Shown here: positions 1 through 10,519 of the stretch, piece by piece
Layout of the letters: every line of letters begins with the position of its first letter
How positions within the stretch are numbered: position 1 is the first letter of the stretch
NCBI GenBank assembly: GCA_011800805.1
Contig: MPNW01000029.1
Coordinates: 1 to 64,000 of the forward strand
DNA length: 64,000 bases
Direction: 5' to 3'
Source of the DNA: Hirudo medicinalis
Taxonomy: Eukaryota > Annelida > Clitellata > Hirudinida > Hirudinidae
Program-made: the position numbers and the translations under genes
Notes under the pieces: generated by a model
What the model was told of the DNA's origin: nothing
The model's input: the letters and a program-made list of their open reading frames with translations, nothing else
The model's database searches: none

Positions 1-10
1 ACTTCATTAC

Positions 11-310
11 TGTGGGATCGCACATCCATCATAATCACGTGCTGATCCTAACCCTAAAAGCGATGACTTACCAAGTGCGCATCCTTTGTCTGAGCACATT
101 CTCCTTTGACCTGACTGGCAATTTAAGAAGCTACGTCAGGGCATTCCTCCAATCTAGTAATGAAATGAACGTTAATTAACCACCACCATCGGCATTCTTC
201 CCTTCATCTCTCTCCTACTCTTCCTGCTACGTCGCTACGCTGCTACTCCAGCAGTTATGTTGTCAGACGGAGCATTGATGCCGTTGTTGTAAATAAACTT
301 TGTAGCTACA
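11..310 (+). mobile_element. Solo LTR, 300 bp, with 4-bp target duplication
   Basis: The segment begins TGTGGG and ends GCTACA, the TG...CA ends expected of an LTR, and is flanked on both sides by TTAC (7-10 and 311-314), a target-site duplication of the size made by Ty3/gypsy-type integrases. Large parts recur at 9088-9224 and 9750-9862, where the second copy is followed by a candidate primer-binding site. No internal retroelement sequence follows, so this is a solo LTR left by LTR-LTR recombination. It lies about 520 bp upstream of the lipase start codon. The boundaries are seen directly; assignment to the gypsy superfamily is inference. Confidence 0.8.
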
Positions 311-467
311 TTACCCAACAACACTGCCAGAGGAAATATAAAAATCGTCGAATCGAATGTGACCCAACATCTATAACACATTATGAATTTTTGTTTATTG
401 TTTTTCTTTTGTTAGACAACGTTGTCGAGGACATTAATAATTATGCTACTACTTCCTAATGCTTGTG

Positions 468-543
468 CTCCCTCATGGTCTAATGGCTAAGGCATCGCCT
501 TTCAGGATGGCATCTCGTATTCGAATCCCGTTGCGGGAGCACG
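468..543 (+). repeat. tRNA-like segment, possible tRNA-derived SINE head
   Basis: An A-box-like run (TGGTCTAATGGCTAAGGC), a B-box-like run (ATTCGAATCC) and complementary ends (GCTCCC near 468 and GGGAGC near 537) give the outline of a tRNA. The D-stem pairs, but no 5-bp anticodon stem can be drawn around the expected loop, so a working tRNA is unlikely. A tRNA pseudogene or the RNA polymerase III head of a SINE fits better. The following ~100 bp could be its body. Confidence 0.45.
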
Positions 544-700
544 GGCTCAATCATCCGGTTTGTTGCGGATGTTGATAAACAACGACATGTTTACTCTTAC
601 GACGATTTCAATTCGCTTGTTATTATTTTATATTATTAATAGACTCGAGACATCTTTTAACCCGGAATTATTTTCTAGACAAGTATTTTTGGAGCTGATG

Positions 701-745
701 CCACGCCCCGCCGGATATCCTTGATGACTAAAATGAGGTGGGCGT
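701..745. promoter_or_regulatory. GC-box-like motifs upstream of DAGL
   Basis: CCACGCCCCGCC at 701-712 and GGTGGGCG at 737-744 are GC/GT-box-like islands in otherwise AT-rich DNA, 90-130 bp before the lipase start codon. They could bind Sp/KLF factors. No TATA box stands out. This is a positional guess only. Confidence 0.25.
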
Positions 746-831
746 TTATGTGGGGTGGTTGGTCTTACCCTAATAGCGAGACCGTAAACATACTTGCGAA
801 ATTTGGTTGAAGGACGGATTAGAACACGAAC

Positions 832-3800
832 ATGCCTTCTATGGAGTTATTTGGAAGGAAATGGAAGGTTGCGAGCGACGATTTCGTTTATCCAATGCTT
901 TCAGAGAACATAATTCGTTTCTTCTGGTGAGTGCTTGATTACAAGAGATTTAGGATTTGTTGAATTGGTTATTCATTGTTATTCACATAAAACTTAATAA
1001 TCATTATTCATATCTTGAAACCCCAATAACTGAGAATTGATTTTATACAAGAAACGTGGCTCATTCCTCGACTTAAATAAATAGCATAAATTTTCATAGA
1101 ATTCTAATAAAACATTGTAATCAGCTTCGTTGCAATTCTTCCATTGGTGAAATGTTGTTACACATGATTCTGGCCCACCATTGCTTTTTTTTAAATTATT
1201 TCCTCTGTTAGATATATTTCCTTAAGTATTTAAAAAATAGCTTATAAAGTTAATGCAATTTGAAAATGTTCTATCACATAGCTGAATTTTATAATAGGTT
1301 TGTATTGCTCCTAGCAATCCTACTGGTTTATCGACAAGACTTATCATTTTGCCAAAGAGAATTATTCCTTAAGGCTTACTGCACTGGTATTTTGCTAATC
1401 CTTGGCATAAACATATTCTTCAACTTCATTCTCATGAGGAACAGCATGAAAGGAAATATATTTGATGAGTCGAGGATGAGACGTCTCGTTCCTTGCATGG
1501 TGATCGGAAAATTCATCCTTTTCATACCGGAAATTGTTTGGATGTGCCTTGGAACTGCTCTGCTATTCAGCGATTTAACTGGATGTCCTAGTGGCATGAT
1601 ACTAACTCTTAAAATAGCCCTTGGATTGTCATGGGCCTTGTTAATATTTTTAATGGCATTTGTCATTGTGATATTTGATCCTCTGGGTAATCCTTCTAAA
1701 CGAAATGAAGTCTCTTTTGCTTCAAGACTCTGGAAGATAAGGTAACTTGGTGATTTTAAAATTCGAGTGATGAAAATATTTGCTCTCAATATTAGACTTA
1801 CTTATTCTTATTTGGTGAAAGGTGCAGGTTGTGGTGTTGCTGGATAAATCAAAATGAAGTAGAAAAAGATTCATTTGACGAAATCTCAAAGTTACTTGCT
1901 GCTTATTTCCATGTAATTAATTTATTGCTTAACATTTATAATAAAAAATGTGAAGAAAATTGAAATAAATTTAAGGAAAATTATCTTTTTCACTCATCCA
2001 GGGCATTGATTTGACTGTGACTGACATAGCAGCAGGACTTGTTTTATTAAATGAGAAGCAAAAGTTGAGAAGTCCTGATAGCAGAAAAATGTTAACTTTA
2101 TACAACATGGATTATGTTGCTATGCTTCCAAATGCAAGCTCCAAACCAGAAGAATGGATGACTTTAGACAATGCTAAACATTTTTTGAAATATGCACTTG
2201 GAAGCTATGGATGGCTGTTTTTTGTTTATGACAACATGCTTTCTGGTCCTTTACAACTCTGCTGCTGCAGGTTTCTTATCAGATTTTATTGTGATGAAGC
2301 AACTCGTTTCAAGAATTTCATCATAGATTATGTTATCAAATGGGGATTTATGTATATTTCTATTCAGGGTTCCATGTGGAGGTTTGGCAAATGTTCATGG
2401 AGACAAATGTTGCCATTGCAACACTAATGCTATTCTCCAGCAGACTGGAATAGAACGTAAAGATATTTTATATGCAACATTCGAGAATAAGGTGACATTT
2501 TAAAGAGCTTTCACTTACAATTAGTTGTATGCATTTAAAATGATGTTATTTTTAAAAATGTTTTCTTAAAACCTGATGTTGACTTGGCAAAACTTTTTGT
2601 GAGGCTTTCCTTATTATTTTTTTTTGTTTTGCCCATTTAATAGGTTATGCTTAATAAGTGGATAAAGATGAACTTTTAATTGCTTACAGCTGTTTGAGAT
2701 TCCATTCTATGTGGCTTTGGACCATAATTACAAATCGATTGTTGTTTCTGTGAGAGGAACCCTGTCTTTTTATGTTGGTTTATTTTTGGTTCATTCATTT
2801 CATAAGTTAGAGTTTCTAATTAAAAATGATTTTTTTTTAAATTTAATTTATTAGGATGCAATAACTGATTTAAGAATTGAAAGTCAGAATATGGACTTGG
2901 ATGTGCAGTTTGAAGCCTTAGCTCACAAAGGCATTTTGCATGCTGCAACTTATATTAAGGATTCTATTGTACAGAAGAAGATAATTTCTGAAGCCATGGA
3001 ATGTCATCCAGTAAGCCACATTTCAAGCTGCATTAATGTTGATGGGCCATGCTTCTGATTGCTTTATGAGGCACTGGTTGAATTGGCAGGATTACAAATT
3101 AGTCATAACTGGTCATAGCCTGGGTGCAGGTGCAGCCTCGCTTTTGTCTGCTCTTTTAAGGCCGATCTATCCGGACTTGATATGTTTTGCATTCTCACCC
3201 CCGGGATGGCTTGTAAAGTTTGTATCTGAAGAAAACTTTTATGCCTTCCTCAAGCTTGATTCAATATTTTTAATTCAATTGCTTTTGTCGAGCATTCAAA
3301 CCTGCTGATTGATGACATCAACTTAGCATTAACTGTCATCATTTTGTCCTTTGTTTACTTTCCAGTCTTCCACTGAGTCAGTACATGGAAAGTTTTGTCT
3401 GTTCTGTTGTAGTAGGAAAAGATCTGGTTCCTAGACTAGGTGTTTATACAATGAATAGTCTAAAATCCAAGATGCTTAATGTCATCAAGCAGACAGAACA
3501 ACCCAAAGTTAGTGGATTGTGGTGCTTGGAAATAATGAAATTATTTGTTGCAGTATAGAGCATTGTCATATAATATTAATCTAATTACATATTCAATATT
3601 GTTACATTTACATACATAATCAAAATGTTTTAATGCTCTCAACAAGTAAGATGGTAAATTATTATTATAAGGTTAAGCAATCCCCCCATGGGTGTCATTC
3701 ATGCTTCATGCTGATATTTTGAAATATATTGATGTATCAAATGTTGCATTATATTGTGGAATCCACCCAAATTTTTTTTATTAAATTATTGATAAGCAGG

Positions 3801-4847
3801 TTTTAGCATTTCTTGATAAAACTAGTTTTATCAAATTTTCTAGTTTTGCATAAAGAACAAATAGGCAAATAGAAATTTTTAAAATTTATTTTCTGCTTGG
3901 AACCAACGCTTCTGTCTGCTCAATGCGAGGTTTATGAAGAATGCTAGATCCTAGAAGCTAGTGCCATTACGTATGTCATTCACCAATAAAATTTTAAAAC
4001 CTATTCTAATATTGGGGATATTAAGGGGGAAAAAATTTAATAAAGAAAATATTGCAATATTTTCATCTATATTTCACGCTATTAAGTATTGGAATCCTTC
4101 ATAGCCTTATTATTGATCCTCCGTGAATGACCAGCTAGTTTTCATATTGGTACTTATTACTTTGACATACTTTTGTAAATATTTATTTATTTATCATTCA
4201 ATTGTTTATTATTCTAATCATTTCCAATCTTGAAATAAAATGATCCACATTTTTTTAGTATAGAATATTGTTCAGAGCTTTTAAGAAGGCCTGTTGTGGA
4301 GGCGGCAAAAAAAGATTGGATGAAAACCTTTTGCATCCAGAGAGTGTCACTTCAGAGCCTATTTTAATGCCACAGGTTTGATCTTTCTAAATTTATTACC
4401 TACAATCAATGAAGATAAAAGTTTGTCTTTGCTTAGGACATTCATCCCATCTTGGACAATCCCACTCCACTCTATTTACCTGGAAAAATAATCTACCTGG
4501 AATTAGAATCTACCACCAAGTATCACACTTAATTTAACGAAAATACAAATAATTTCAATTGCTAGTAGAAAAGTACATTAAGACAATGCATACATAATGT
4601 CAGTTCAAGTTTTTTGTGCTTGACTTACACACTTTCCAGAAGACCTAAAATCCAATGGATCTTCCTTTCATAATTCATTTTATTGAATTGTAGGAGGTGC
4701 TGCAGAAGCAGAAGCATTTACAAAGCATATTGGGCTAAAAGGGAATTTTTCAATGAAATTTTGATAAGCCCCAAAATGGTAACTCACCATAGGCCTGACA
4801 TTGTTTACAAAACATTAAAGTCCATTTTGAATCAGGAGCATATTTAA
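832..4847 (+). CDS. DAGLB: sn-1-specific diacylglycerol lipase (DAGL alpha/beta family), 12 exons
   Basis: This membrane serine hydrolase cleaves diacylglycerol at sn-1 to release 2-arachidonoylglycerol and related monoacylglycerols. Exons: 832-926, 1298-1741, 1822-1912, 2002-2270, 2368-2491, 2690-2773, 2855-3010, 3090-3217, 3366-3507, 4259-4375, 4437-4519, 4694-4847. All joins are GT-AG and in phase, giving 628 aa, close to DAGLbeta length (~670). The start MPSMELFGRKW matches the family N-terminus. Four hydrophobic segments lie in the first ~170 residues. The lipase core shows the nucleophile elbow GHSLG with Ser431 and the aspartate of VVGKDLVPRL (Asp483), 52 residues apart as in human DAGLalpha. 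The C-terminus keeps the family LYLPGKII and ISPKMVTHH blocks. The short tail favours beta over alpha. It converges on the HMG-box gene. A solo LTR sits upstream. Confidence 0.93.
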
Positions 4848-5890
4848 CCCATCATGTCTCATATTTGCATTGCATTTACTTATGATCATTCTGATTCTTG
4901 AGCCCATAGTCCATGATTATGCTGACATATTACATTTGATAGTTTTATAAAAATGTAAATTGATTCCTATGGTGCTTGTTTTGATTTGATTAAACAAATT
5001 GTCTGGACATTTTTCCCAATACTTCATTTATTAATAATATCCAAATATTAATCAATCATTTACAAAATGAAGTACAAATACAGTAAGGAGGCATCCTAAG
5101 GGCAAATTTCTGATGGCAGAGGCCCTCCAGGTGACAACAAATTATCATAAAAGTGTAGCAATTACGCATGTAACAGAATTATTGTTAAGGTGGAGGGTAG
5201 GTAAATAACCTTTTACAAGCAAGAATACGACCATATTCCAAAGATACATGGCCCTGAGCAAGTTATTGAGTTATATATTCTTATGTAAAGCTGGGTGTTG
5301 ATGATGGGAACCGTGTTCATATTTCTTATATCTGATGTGATGAGTTTGCATTTATAGCTGTTGTCATTGGATGTAGATGGGAACTGGTTCTACGCTTGAC
5401 TAGTTTTCTAAGGACCATGCAATATGACTGATGAATGCTTTAATTGCAGCTATTTTATCAGTAGATTACTTGGTCACTAAAAATGCACGTGAATCATACG
5501 TGCCCAAAGGATCTGAATCCACGGGGTTATGACCGAAGACGAATTCTTGATCAATTGATTTGAAAGTAAGAATCCACAAAATAGCTTCAACTTCGAGAAT
5601 GTGCAAACAGCCTCTAAGCAATTTAGTCAAAGAAGAATAAGAATATTTAGTAAAGAATTTTGCCAGAGCACAAAAATAGATTTTTAAAAAAACAAGAGGC
5701 TTTTGCGAAAATTGCATGATGGTAATGCAACTTAACATCAAGTCCAGAAAATACTGAGTTGGTCCCGAAAGTCCCAATGCAGATTCATTCACTTAAAATT
5801 TTATGGTTTGGAAATGCATGAAAATGGGATATCGGTGCCAATTCATCAGCTAACAGTTATTCCAAGATCTCTGCTTCTAAGAGAATGAAA
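4848..5890. other. Intergenic stretch, no confirmed gene
   Basis: The two neighbouring genes run towards each other, so this holds their 3' ends. One minus-strand open frame of 108 codons (5466-5792) exists, but I recognise no family in it and see no supported splice partners. I see no RNA gene or clear repeat. Confidence 0.5.
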
Positions 5891-7658
5891 TTAAAAATAG
5901 TTTGGAGAATGGAAGTTGATGCTTGGTGTTGATGGAGAACCATGAAATACATCAGTGGAATGAACATCTTGTGTCTGAGCCAAATTCCTATTGGCCAGTA
6001 TTTGGTGACTTGGATACTGATGTCTCATCCACATTTGAGAGAGTCCACATAGCATGCCCATGGGCATGTTGAGAGGTGTGCCTAGAGGGAAAAAAGATTG
6101 CCCAAACTGAGAGCTTGTCCCACCATGAGGTTCAGGAGCATTTTGTTCTAAGTGATACTTCATCTTCAACAAATTTGGTGGAGAAGGAAGTGATTTGCAT
6201 GCTCCTTTATTAGAGGTTCTGTTTTTAGTTCGAAATTTAACCAGGTCCCTGGATTTCAGTCCATTGTCTTTCAAATACTGCTTTAACTCAGTGTCATATC
6301 TAACCTAAAATCATAAACCAACTATCACATTATTCATTTTGTTCATTATTCCAATGTTAATAATTAAAAATGAACATTAAGAAGTCATTGTCTTTTTAAT
6401 GTTTTTGGTACGTTCAAGTATTAATCTTATATTTTTATATCAAGTAGTTCTTCATTGATCTTGAATACATAAATTTGACAACACTCTTTTTTCTGTAGAA
6501 ATGCATGCAAAACTGTTGCTTAATATCATTCTGATCTAAATTTATAGCATTTAAAATCATTAGTGGACGCAAAGAGAAAGCACCTCGGCTCGACTTGAAC
6601 ACCACAGTTTCAAATGCCCAAGGGCGAAGGATTCGGTGCTGGGCTCTTCCCGCTTCGCTTGCCGCCACTGAGGGAGTCCTTAGTTTCGTTTCCTCCGCTT
6701 ATTAATATGCTTAAATTCAATGGATAATCCAGTCTGATCTCAGGTCTCATGCAAAACTGTTGCTTAATGTCATTCTGATCTAAACCTTTATTGCATTAAA
6801 ATTATTCATCTCTGCGAAAATTGCAATTTTTTGCAAATTTGCTCATTACTAAGACCATGTAGACATTCTCACTTATTAACCTACAAATCATTACATGTTA
6901 ACCTATTAATATTTTATCATTCTATTGAGAAATAGATAAATTGTGACTCTATACTTGAAAACCACCATAACAAAATGTATGTTATAAAATAATCTAGTCC
7001 CCACTACAAGCTAGAGTTAAAAGTAGTTGAAATTGCATCTTGCATTTTGAAGAAACAAACCTTGTCCAAGGTAAAGTCATCATTGTGCTTTTGCTTGTCT
7101 TCTGTTGAAAGCTCCCTCCACATCCTACCTATGGTTGACCCAATTTCACAGACTGATAGACCAGGGTTGTCAGATTTTACTTGTTGCCACATCTAATTAA
7201 TTAATTAATCATTAAATACAAACAGGTCCTTCCATCACCAGCATGCTTTAGCCACTCACATATTTGCTAAATCTCATATACGGTGTGAGAGGTCTTTTTG
7301 GTGGTGGTGGTGGAATGTCCGATTTGAAGCCTTCAATGTTTGATTTTATTAACAGCATTTCTCTTATATACCTATATCATCACAAATCATCGTAAATCAT
7401 AAAGTTCACACCTTTGGGCAAAGCAGTATTAATAGTGGTTCCAGAAAATGCATTTAATTCAGCATTTTGGATTGGTGTCTTATCAATGCTATAATCTACA
7501 TCCTTCATATTTTTATCTTTGCCATATGCAGCAATATTTACAAAGAGATTAGATCCAGAACCATCATCATTTGCATGATCATGATGCCATTCTGGTAAAG
7601 ATTTATAAACCACTGGATACGACGACGGTGAGCGAAAAGCATTGTCACTGGGTACCAT
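5891..7658 (-). CDS. HMG-box protein resembling SMARCE1/BAF57, 4 exons
   Basis: Exons on the minus strand: 7658-7412, 7330-7260, 7192-7061, 6304-5891, all GT-AG and in phase, 287 aa including the start at 7658. Residues ~95-163 form an HMG box: KRPLTPYMRFSKY leads into the W-Q-V-K-S-D-N-P, E-I-G-S-T-I-G-R-M-W-R-E-L and Y-D-T-E-L-K-Q-Y-L blocks. The PYMR start and EIG...MWR spacing match SMARCE1 (BAF57), the DNA-bending subunit of SWI/SNF (BAF) complexes, rather than SOX or TOX. A run of five prolines precedes the box, as prolines do in BAF57. Oddly, the coiled-coil region that follows the box in BAF57 is absent; the tail is rich in Met, Pro, Gln and Asn and ends SPNYF. It may be a diverged or lineage-specific paralogue. 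The start is uncertain, because the frame stays open upstream of 7658 to an acceptor-like site. The intron 6305-7060 carries a 28S rRNA fragment. Confidence 0.65.
6505..6564. repeat. Left copy of direct duplication flanking the 28S fragment
   Basis: This stretch, starting ATGCAAAACTGTTGCTTAAT, abuts the 28S rRNA fragment. It recurs on the other side from 6749 with one mismatch in the first 36 bp and looser similarity for about 20 bp more. It reads as a target duplication or a repair scar. Confidence 0.75.
6565..6746 (-). pseudogene. 28S rRNA 5'-end fragment (rDNA pseudogene)
   Basis: The reverse complement starts GACCTGAGATCAGACTGG, the conserved first bases of eukaryotic 28S rRNA. It continues through the ATTTAAGCATATTAATAAGC core and the GAAGAGCCCAGCACCGAATC block of the D1 region, about 180 bp in all. 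It departs from a normal 28S at several conserved sites (for example GCGGCAAGCGA where GCGGCGAGCGA is usual), so it is decayed. It lies inside an intron, in the same orientation as the HMG-box gene, between direct repeats. It is an isolated insertion, not part of an rDNA array. Confidence 0.9.
6749..6805. repeat. Right copy of direct duplication flanking the 28S fragment
   Basis: This begins two bases after the rRNA fragment ends and repeats the sequence found from 6505. Similarity is near perfect for 36 bp and then fades. Confidence 0.75.
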
Positions 7659-7680
7659 TGCTCCACTTGAAAGAATTATT

Positions 7681-7912
7681 TTAAATGGCGATCGGCAGGC
7701 AATCGTCCTTCAAAAGGAAGTTGCTACTCATTTCCATTAAAATGCTGGCATCAAACGATTGCAAACTTGTAGAACCAGACTCATTCAAGTACAGTTTTAA
7801 CACCTTGGTCAACAAATTCGAATGCAATTTAGAAGTGATAAGCAATAGCATTCCAGATACATTCCTCGCCCAATACCCATTCAGACAATGTTTGAGCGAC
7901 AATGTGCACTCT
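7681..7912 (-). CDS. Unrecognised open frame, possible exon
   Basis: A minus-strand frame of about 77 codons runs from a good acceptor (pyrimidine-rich tract ending GTGCAG just above 7912) to a stop 23 bp upstream of the HMG-box gene start. The peptide has leucine- and serine-rich helical-looking stretches and no motif I know. The antisense frame is open for 80 codons too, so chance is a real option. It could be the last exon of an upstream minus-strand gene or a transposon remnant. Confidence 0.25.
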
Positions 7913-8250
7913 CTGCACGAAAAGTAAAATATAAGTAGGATAGGCGATGAGCTAAATAAAAACTACTAAAACAAATCTAATCTTAAGCCACTCGGTTTAA
8001 AACAAACTTCTATAATATTTTCAGCTTTTGATCTTACTGCAGTACTTATTTTCTGCGAGTGGACATGCATTTTGGCCCAGTCTGATATTTTAAAGACTCA
8101 GAGGATTTACTTATACCCCTAATAGGTCATCTCTGATGACGTCCATGGCACATATTCAGAAATTTGTCACTAGGGGATGGTGCTTAAGAGCCGCTGGAGC
8201 ATCTCATTGAGTTTCTGCTCCCACTGAACTTTTCGAAATATATCCTTTAA

Positions 8251-8284
8251 AGATTAGATTTAGATTAGATTAGATTTTAGATTT
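8251..8284. repeat. AGATTAGATTT-like short repeat
   Basis: This is a short run of imperfect (AGATT)n/(TTAGA)n units within AT-rich DNA. It is low-complexity sequence with no gene. Confidence 0.5.
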
Positions 8285-8835
8285 TAATTCGATATTTGAT
8301 ATAGCACATCGATTGACATACAACATATGTGAGCCATACATCAAAGAGAATCACCTTACCAGGCCATCACCAAGTCATTCCTGTTCCTCAGATCGTCTAG
8401 TGATATCTTTTGAGCCGAAAAGTATACAAGGAACTACCCCGCGATCGTAGCATATTTCCTGTGCATTATATGTTAACGTTTCATCAACTTGCTGGTACTA
8501 CGTTCATTCGCGACTGTTACTTATTGAAAATCTTATTAACAGTAATTCTTGGATTCGCAAACATCTCGGTGGGATTGATTAGAATAGGTTTTATTTATTT
8601 TAATAGTTATTTATTTTATTTATCTGAGTAGATGCCTAAATAATCATCCTGAACAAGTTGTTAGGACGACCATTTGCCAAGAGCTCCTTTCCAAGAATGA
8701 TTGGGAGAGCACACCAGGAGTTGGGTCACTCTTGTTTAAATCGTCGATTTGCAGCCTGCTAAATTAACTTACTTGCTTGCCAAATATCCGCATCAGACTT
8801 TTTTTATACTATGTTTGTTATTTGCCTTAGATGCA

Positions 8836-9087
8836 ATGTCAAAGAAAGCAACATTGCATAACGTTTTTAAGAGACAATGTGAAATGGAGCTGGATTCAGA
8901 CACAAAGCCAGACGGAATTAAAAGAACAAAAATTGAATTAGATCCATCTGTTGATGCAGGAACAAATAAAAACCCCCATCAATTACACCTCAATCTCCAA
9001 CATTGCCAAAAAACTAAGTAACGATTGCAGATTTACCACGTTCTCATCTTGAAGCTCCAGTTCAACCAATGCTAAAGGAATATTCCT
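8836..9087 (+). mobile_element. hAT transposase relic, N-terminal part
   Basis: The frame from ATG 8836 starts MSKKATLHNVFKRQ, the opening typical of the ZMYM/DUF4371-type hAT transposases (a KATLxxFF-like segment). It ends at a stop at 9021. Past the stop, another frame reads LPRSHLEAPVQPMLKEYSL, matching the QPxLxxFP stretch that follows in this family, so the gene has frameshifted. It breaks off exactly where the LTR at 9088 begins, and the C-terminal part resumes at ~10520. Confidence 0.6.
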
Positions 9088-9896
9088 TGTAGGATCGCAC
9101 ATCCATCATAATCACGTGCTGATCCTAACCCTATCAGCGATGACTTACCAGTCGCGCATCCTTTGTTTGTTGACATCCTCCTTTGTCCTGACTGGCTATT
9201 TAAGAAGCTACGTCAGGGCATTCTTACCTACCGAGATATTAATAAAAGCTCTTAAACATAATTTCAGAAATACAAGAAAGCGGCAGAAAGGTCACACTCG
9301 TCTAGGTCCCTGACCATGTTGGAATCCCTGGAAATGAGAAAGCTGATGCATTAGCAAAGGCCGCCACTACCAGAGAACAGAATACCAGCGTCTATTAAGG
9401 ATGTCAAAAGTTCCGTGAACCGTAACATCGTCCAACAGTGGCAAACCAGATGGGCCTCATGGAATGTCCGGCCCAGTCAGTCCTGAGGGAAGAAATAAGA
9501 ATCCAAACAAATCTGAGTTGAATTCCATGCTCAGCAATCCAGCAAGTGTTTTCAGATGGATTTGCAAAAATCAGAATAATTTAATTAAATAGATAACATT
9601 TCCCTAATATTATTAACACTATTATTATTTTAATAATTTAACCTTTACACCTATTATTACTCTAATACTTCTCATTTCATTACAATTTATAACACTAATT
9701 AACAAGTCCAAATATTCTTAGTCATGCAACGGACTTTAATCAAATAATTAAATAAGGCATTCTTCCCTTCTTCTCTCTCCTACTCTTCCGGCTACGTCGC
9801 TACGCTGCTACTCCAGCAGTTATGTTGTCAGTTGCCGTTGTTGTAAATTAACTTTGTAGCGAACTCGTCTTCGTCGTCATTGTCGCTGTCGCTACA
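9088..9896 (+). mobile_element. Second LTR copy, interrupted, with candidate primer-binding site
   Basis: It starts TGTAGGATCGCACATCC and ends GTCGCTACA. Segments 9088-9224 and 9750-9862 match the solo LTR at 11-310. The DNA between them (about 9225-9750) is absent from that copy and holds a LINE RNase H relic. Immediately after the LTR comes AATTGGTGAACCC, placed and spelled like a retrotransposon primer-binding site. This would be the 5' LTR of an element that landed in the hAT transposon. No 3' LTR is visible before the hAT sequence resumes. Confidence 0.6.
9255..9480 (+). mobile_element. LINE RNase H domain relic inside the LTR
   Basis: One frame reads a stop followed by VPDHVGIPGNEKADALAKAA, the C-terminal catalytic block of LINE-encoded RNase H (usual form W-V-P-G-H-x-G-I-x-G-N-E-x-A-D-x-L-A). 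The tryptophan is replaced by a stop and the glycine before the histidine by aspartate. The continuation with NRNIVQQWQTRW is also typical of Jockey/I-type elements. It is a short, dead fragment. Confidence 0.7.
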
Positions 9897-10519
9897 AATT
9901 GGTGAACCCTCCGACAACTTGGTGCAACTCCGACACAGAACAGGCAACAATTAGGTTTCGTCTTCGAACGATGACTACTATTGGCGATAGAAAGATGCTC
10001 AACAAGAGATTGAGAGGACATGGCAACAACTACACATCGGACAGCATGACTTCAACCTCAGGCTCAACTCAAATTTCAGTCACCTCAGCATAGCAACTTA
10101 CTGCACGGATACATTTCTCTTATCATCTGTCGATCAGGGGACGTCAATCAACACCAGCGTGTGAGAGAATTCGGCAAACAACGATTTGGCAATCGTTCAA
10201 CAGCATCTGCACTCAGATCAACATCTCGCATCACATCTGCTCGACGCAACAAACATCTCAGAGTCAATGGTATGTCGTCTCAACCTCACGTGAACAACTC
10301 GACACAGTTCCAGCGCTTAACACTAGCTGCAACTGTCTCATCAACACCGTCCACTGCAACGACATCACCAGCTCTTCATCGAGGAGTATCAGCCAGAATG
10401 TCCAGACAGCTCGTAGAGCGTGCCTTTTGTCAGCAAGCAAGTTTCTCGCCACGACACAATATCGAATTTCTCTCATTCAAACACGCCTCTCCGCATCAAC
10501 ATTCATCTTGGACCACTAC
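9897..10519 (+). mobile_element. Possible internal region of the LTR element
   Basis: This lies between the candidate primer-binding site and the resumed hAT frame. It holds two short Ser/Thr/Arg/Gln-rich open frames (9899-10093 and 10161-10556) that could be decayed gag. No zinc knuckle, protease or reverse transcriptase motif is visible, so the assignment rests on position. Confidence 0.35.

Noticed and set aside
5466..5792. Minus-strand 108-codon open frame between DAGL and the HMG-box gene
   Set aside because: No family resemblance, no convincing splice sites, and it lies in the 3' flanks of two convergent genes.
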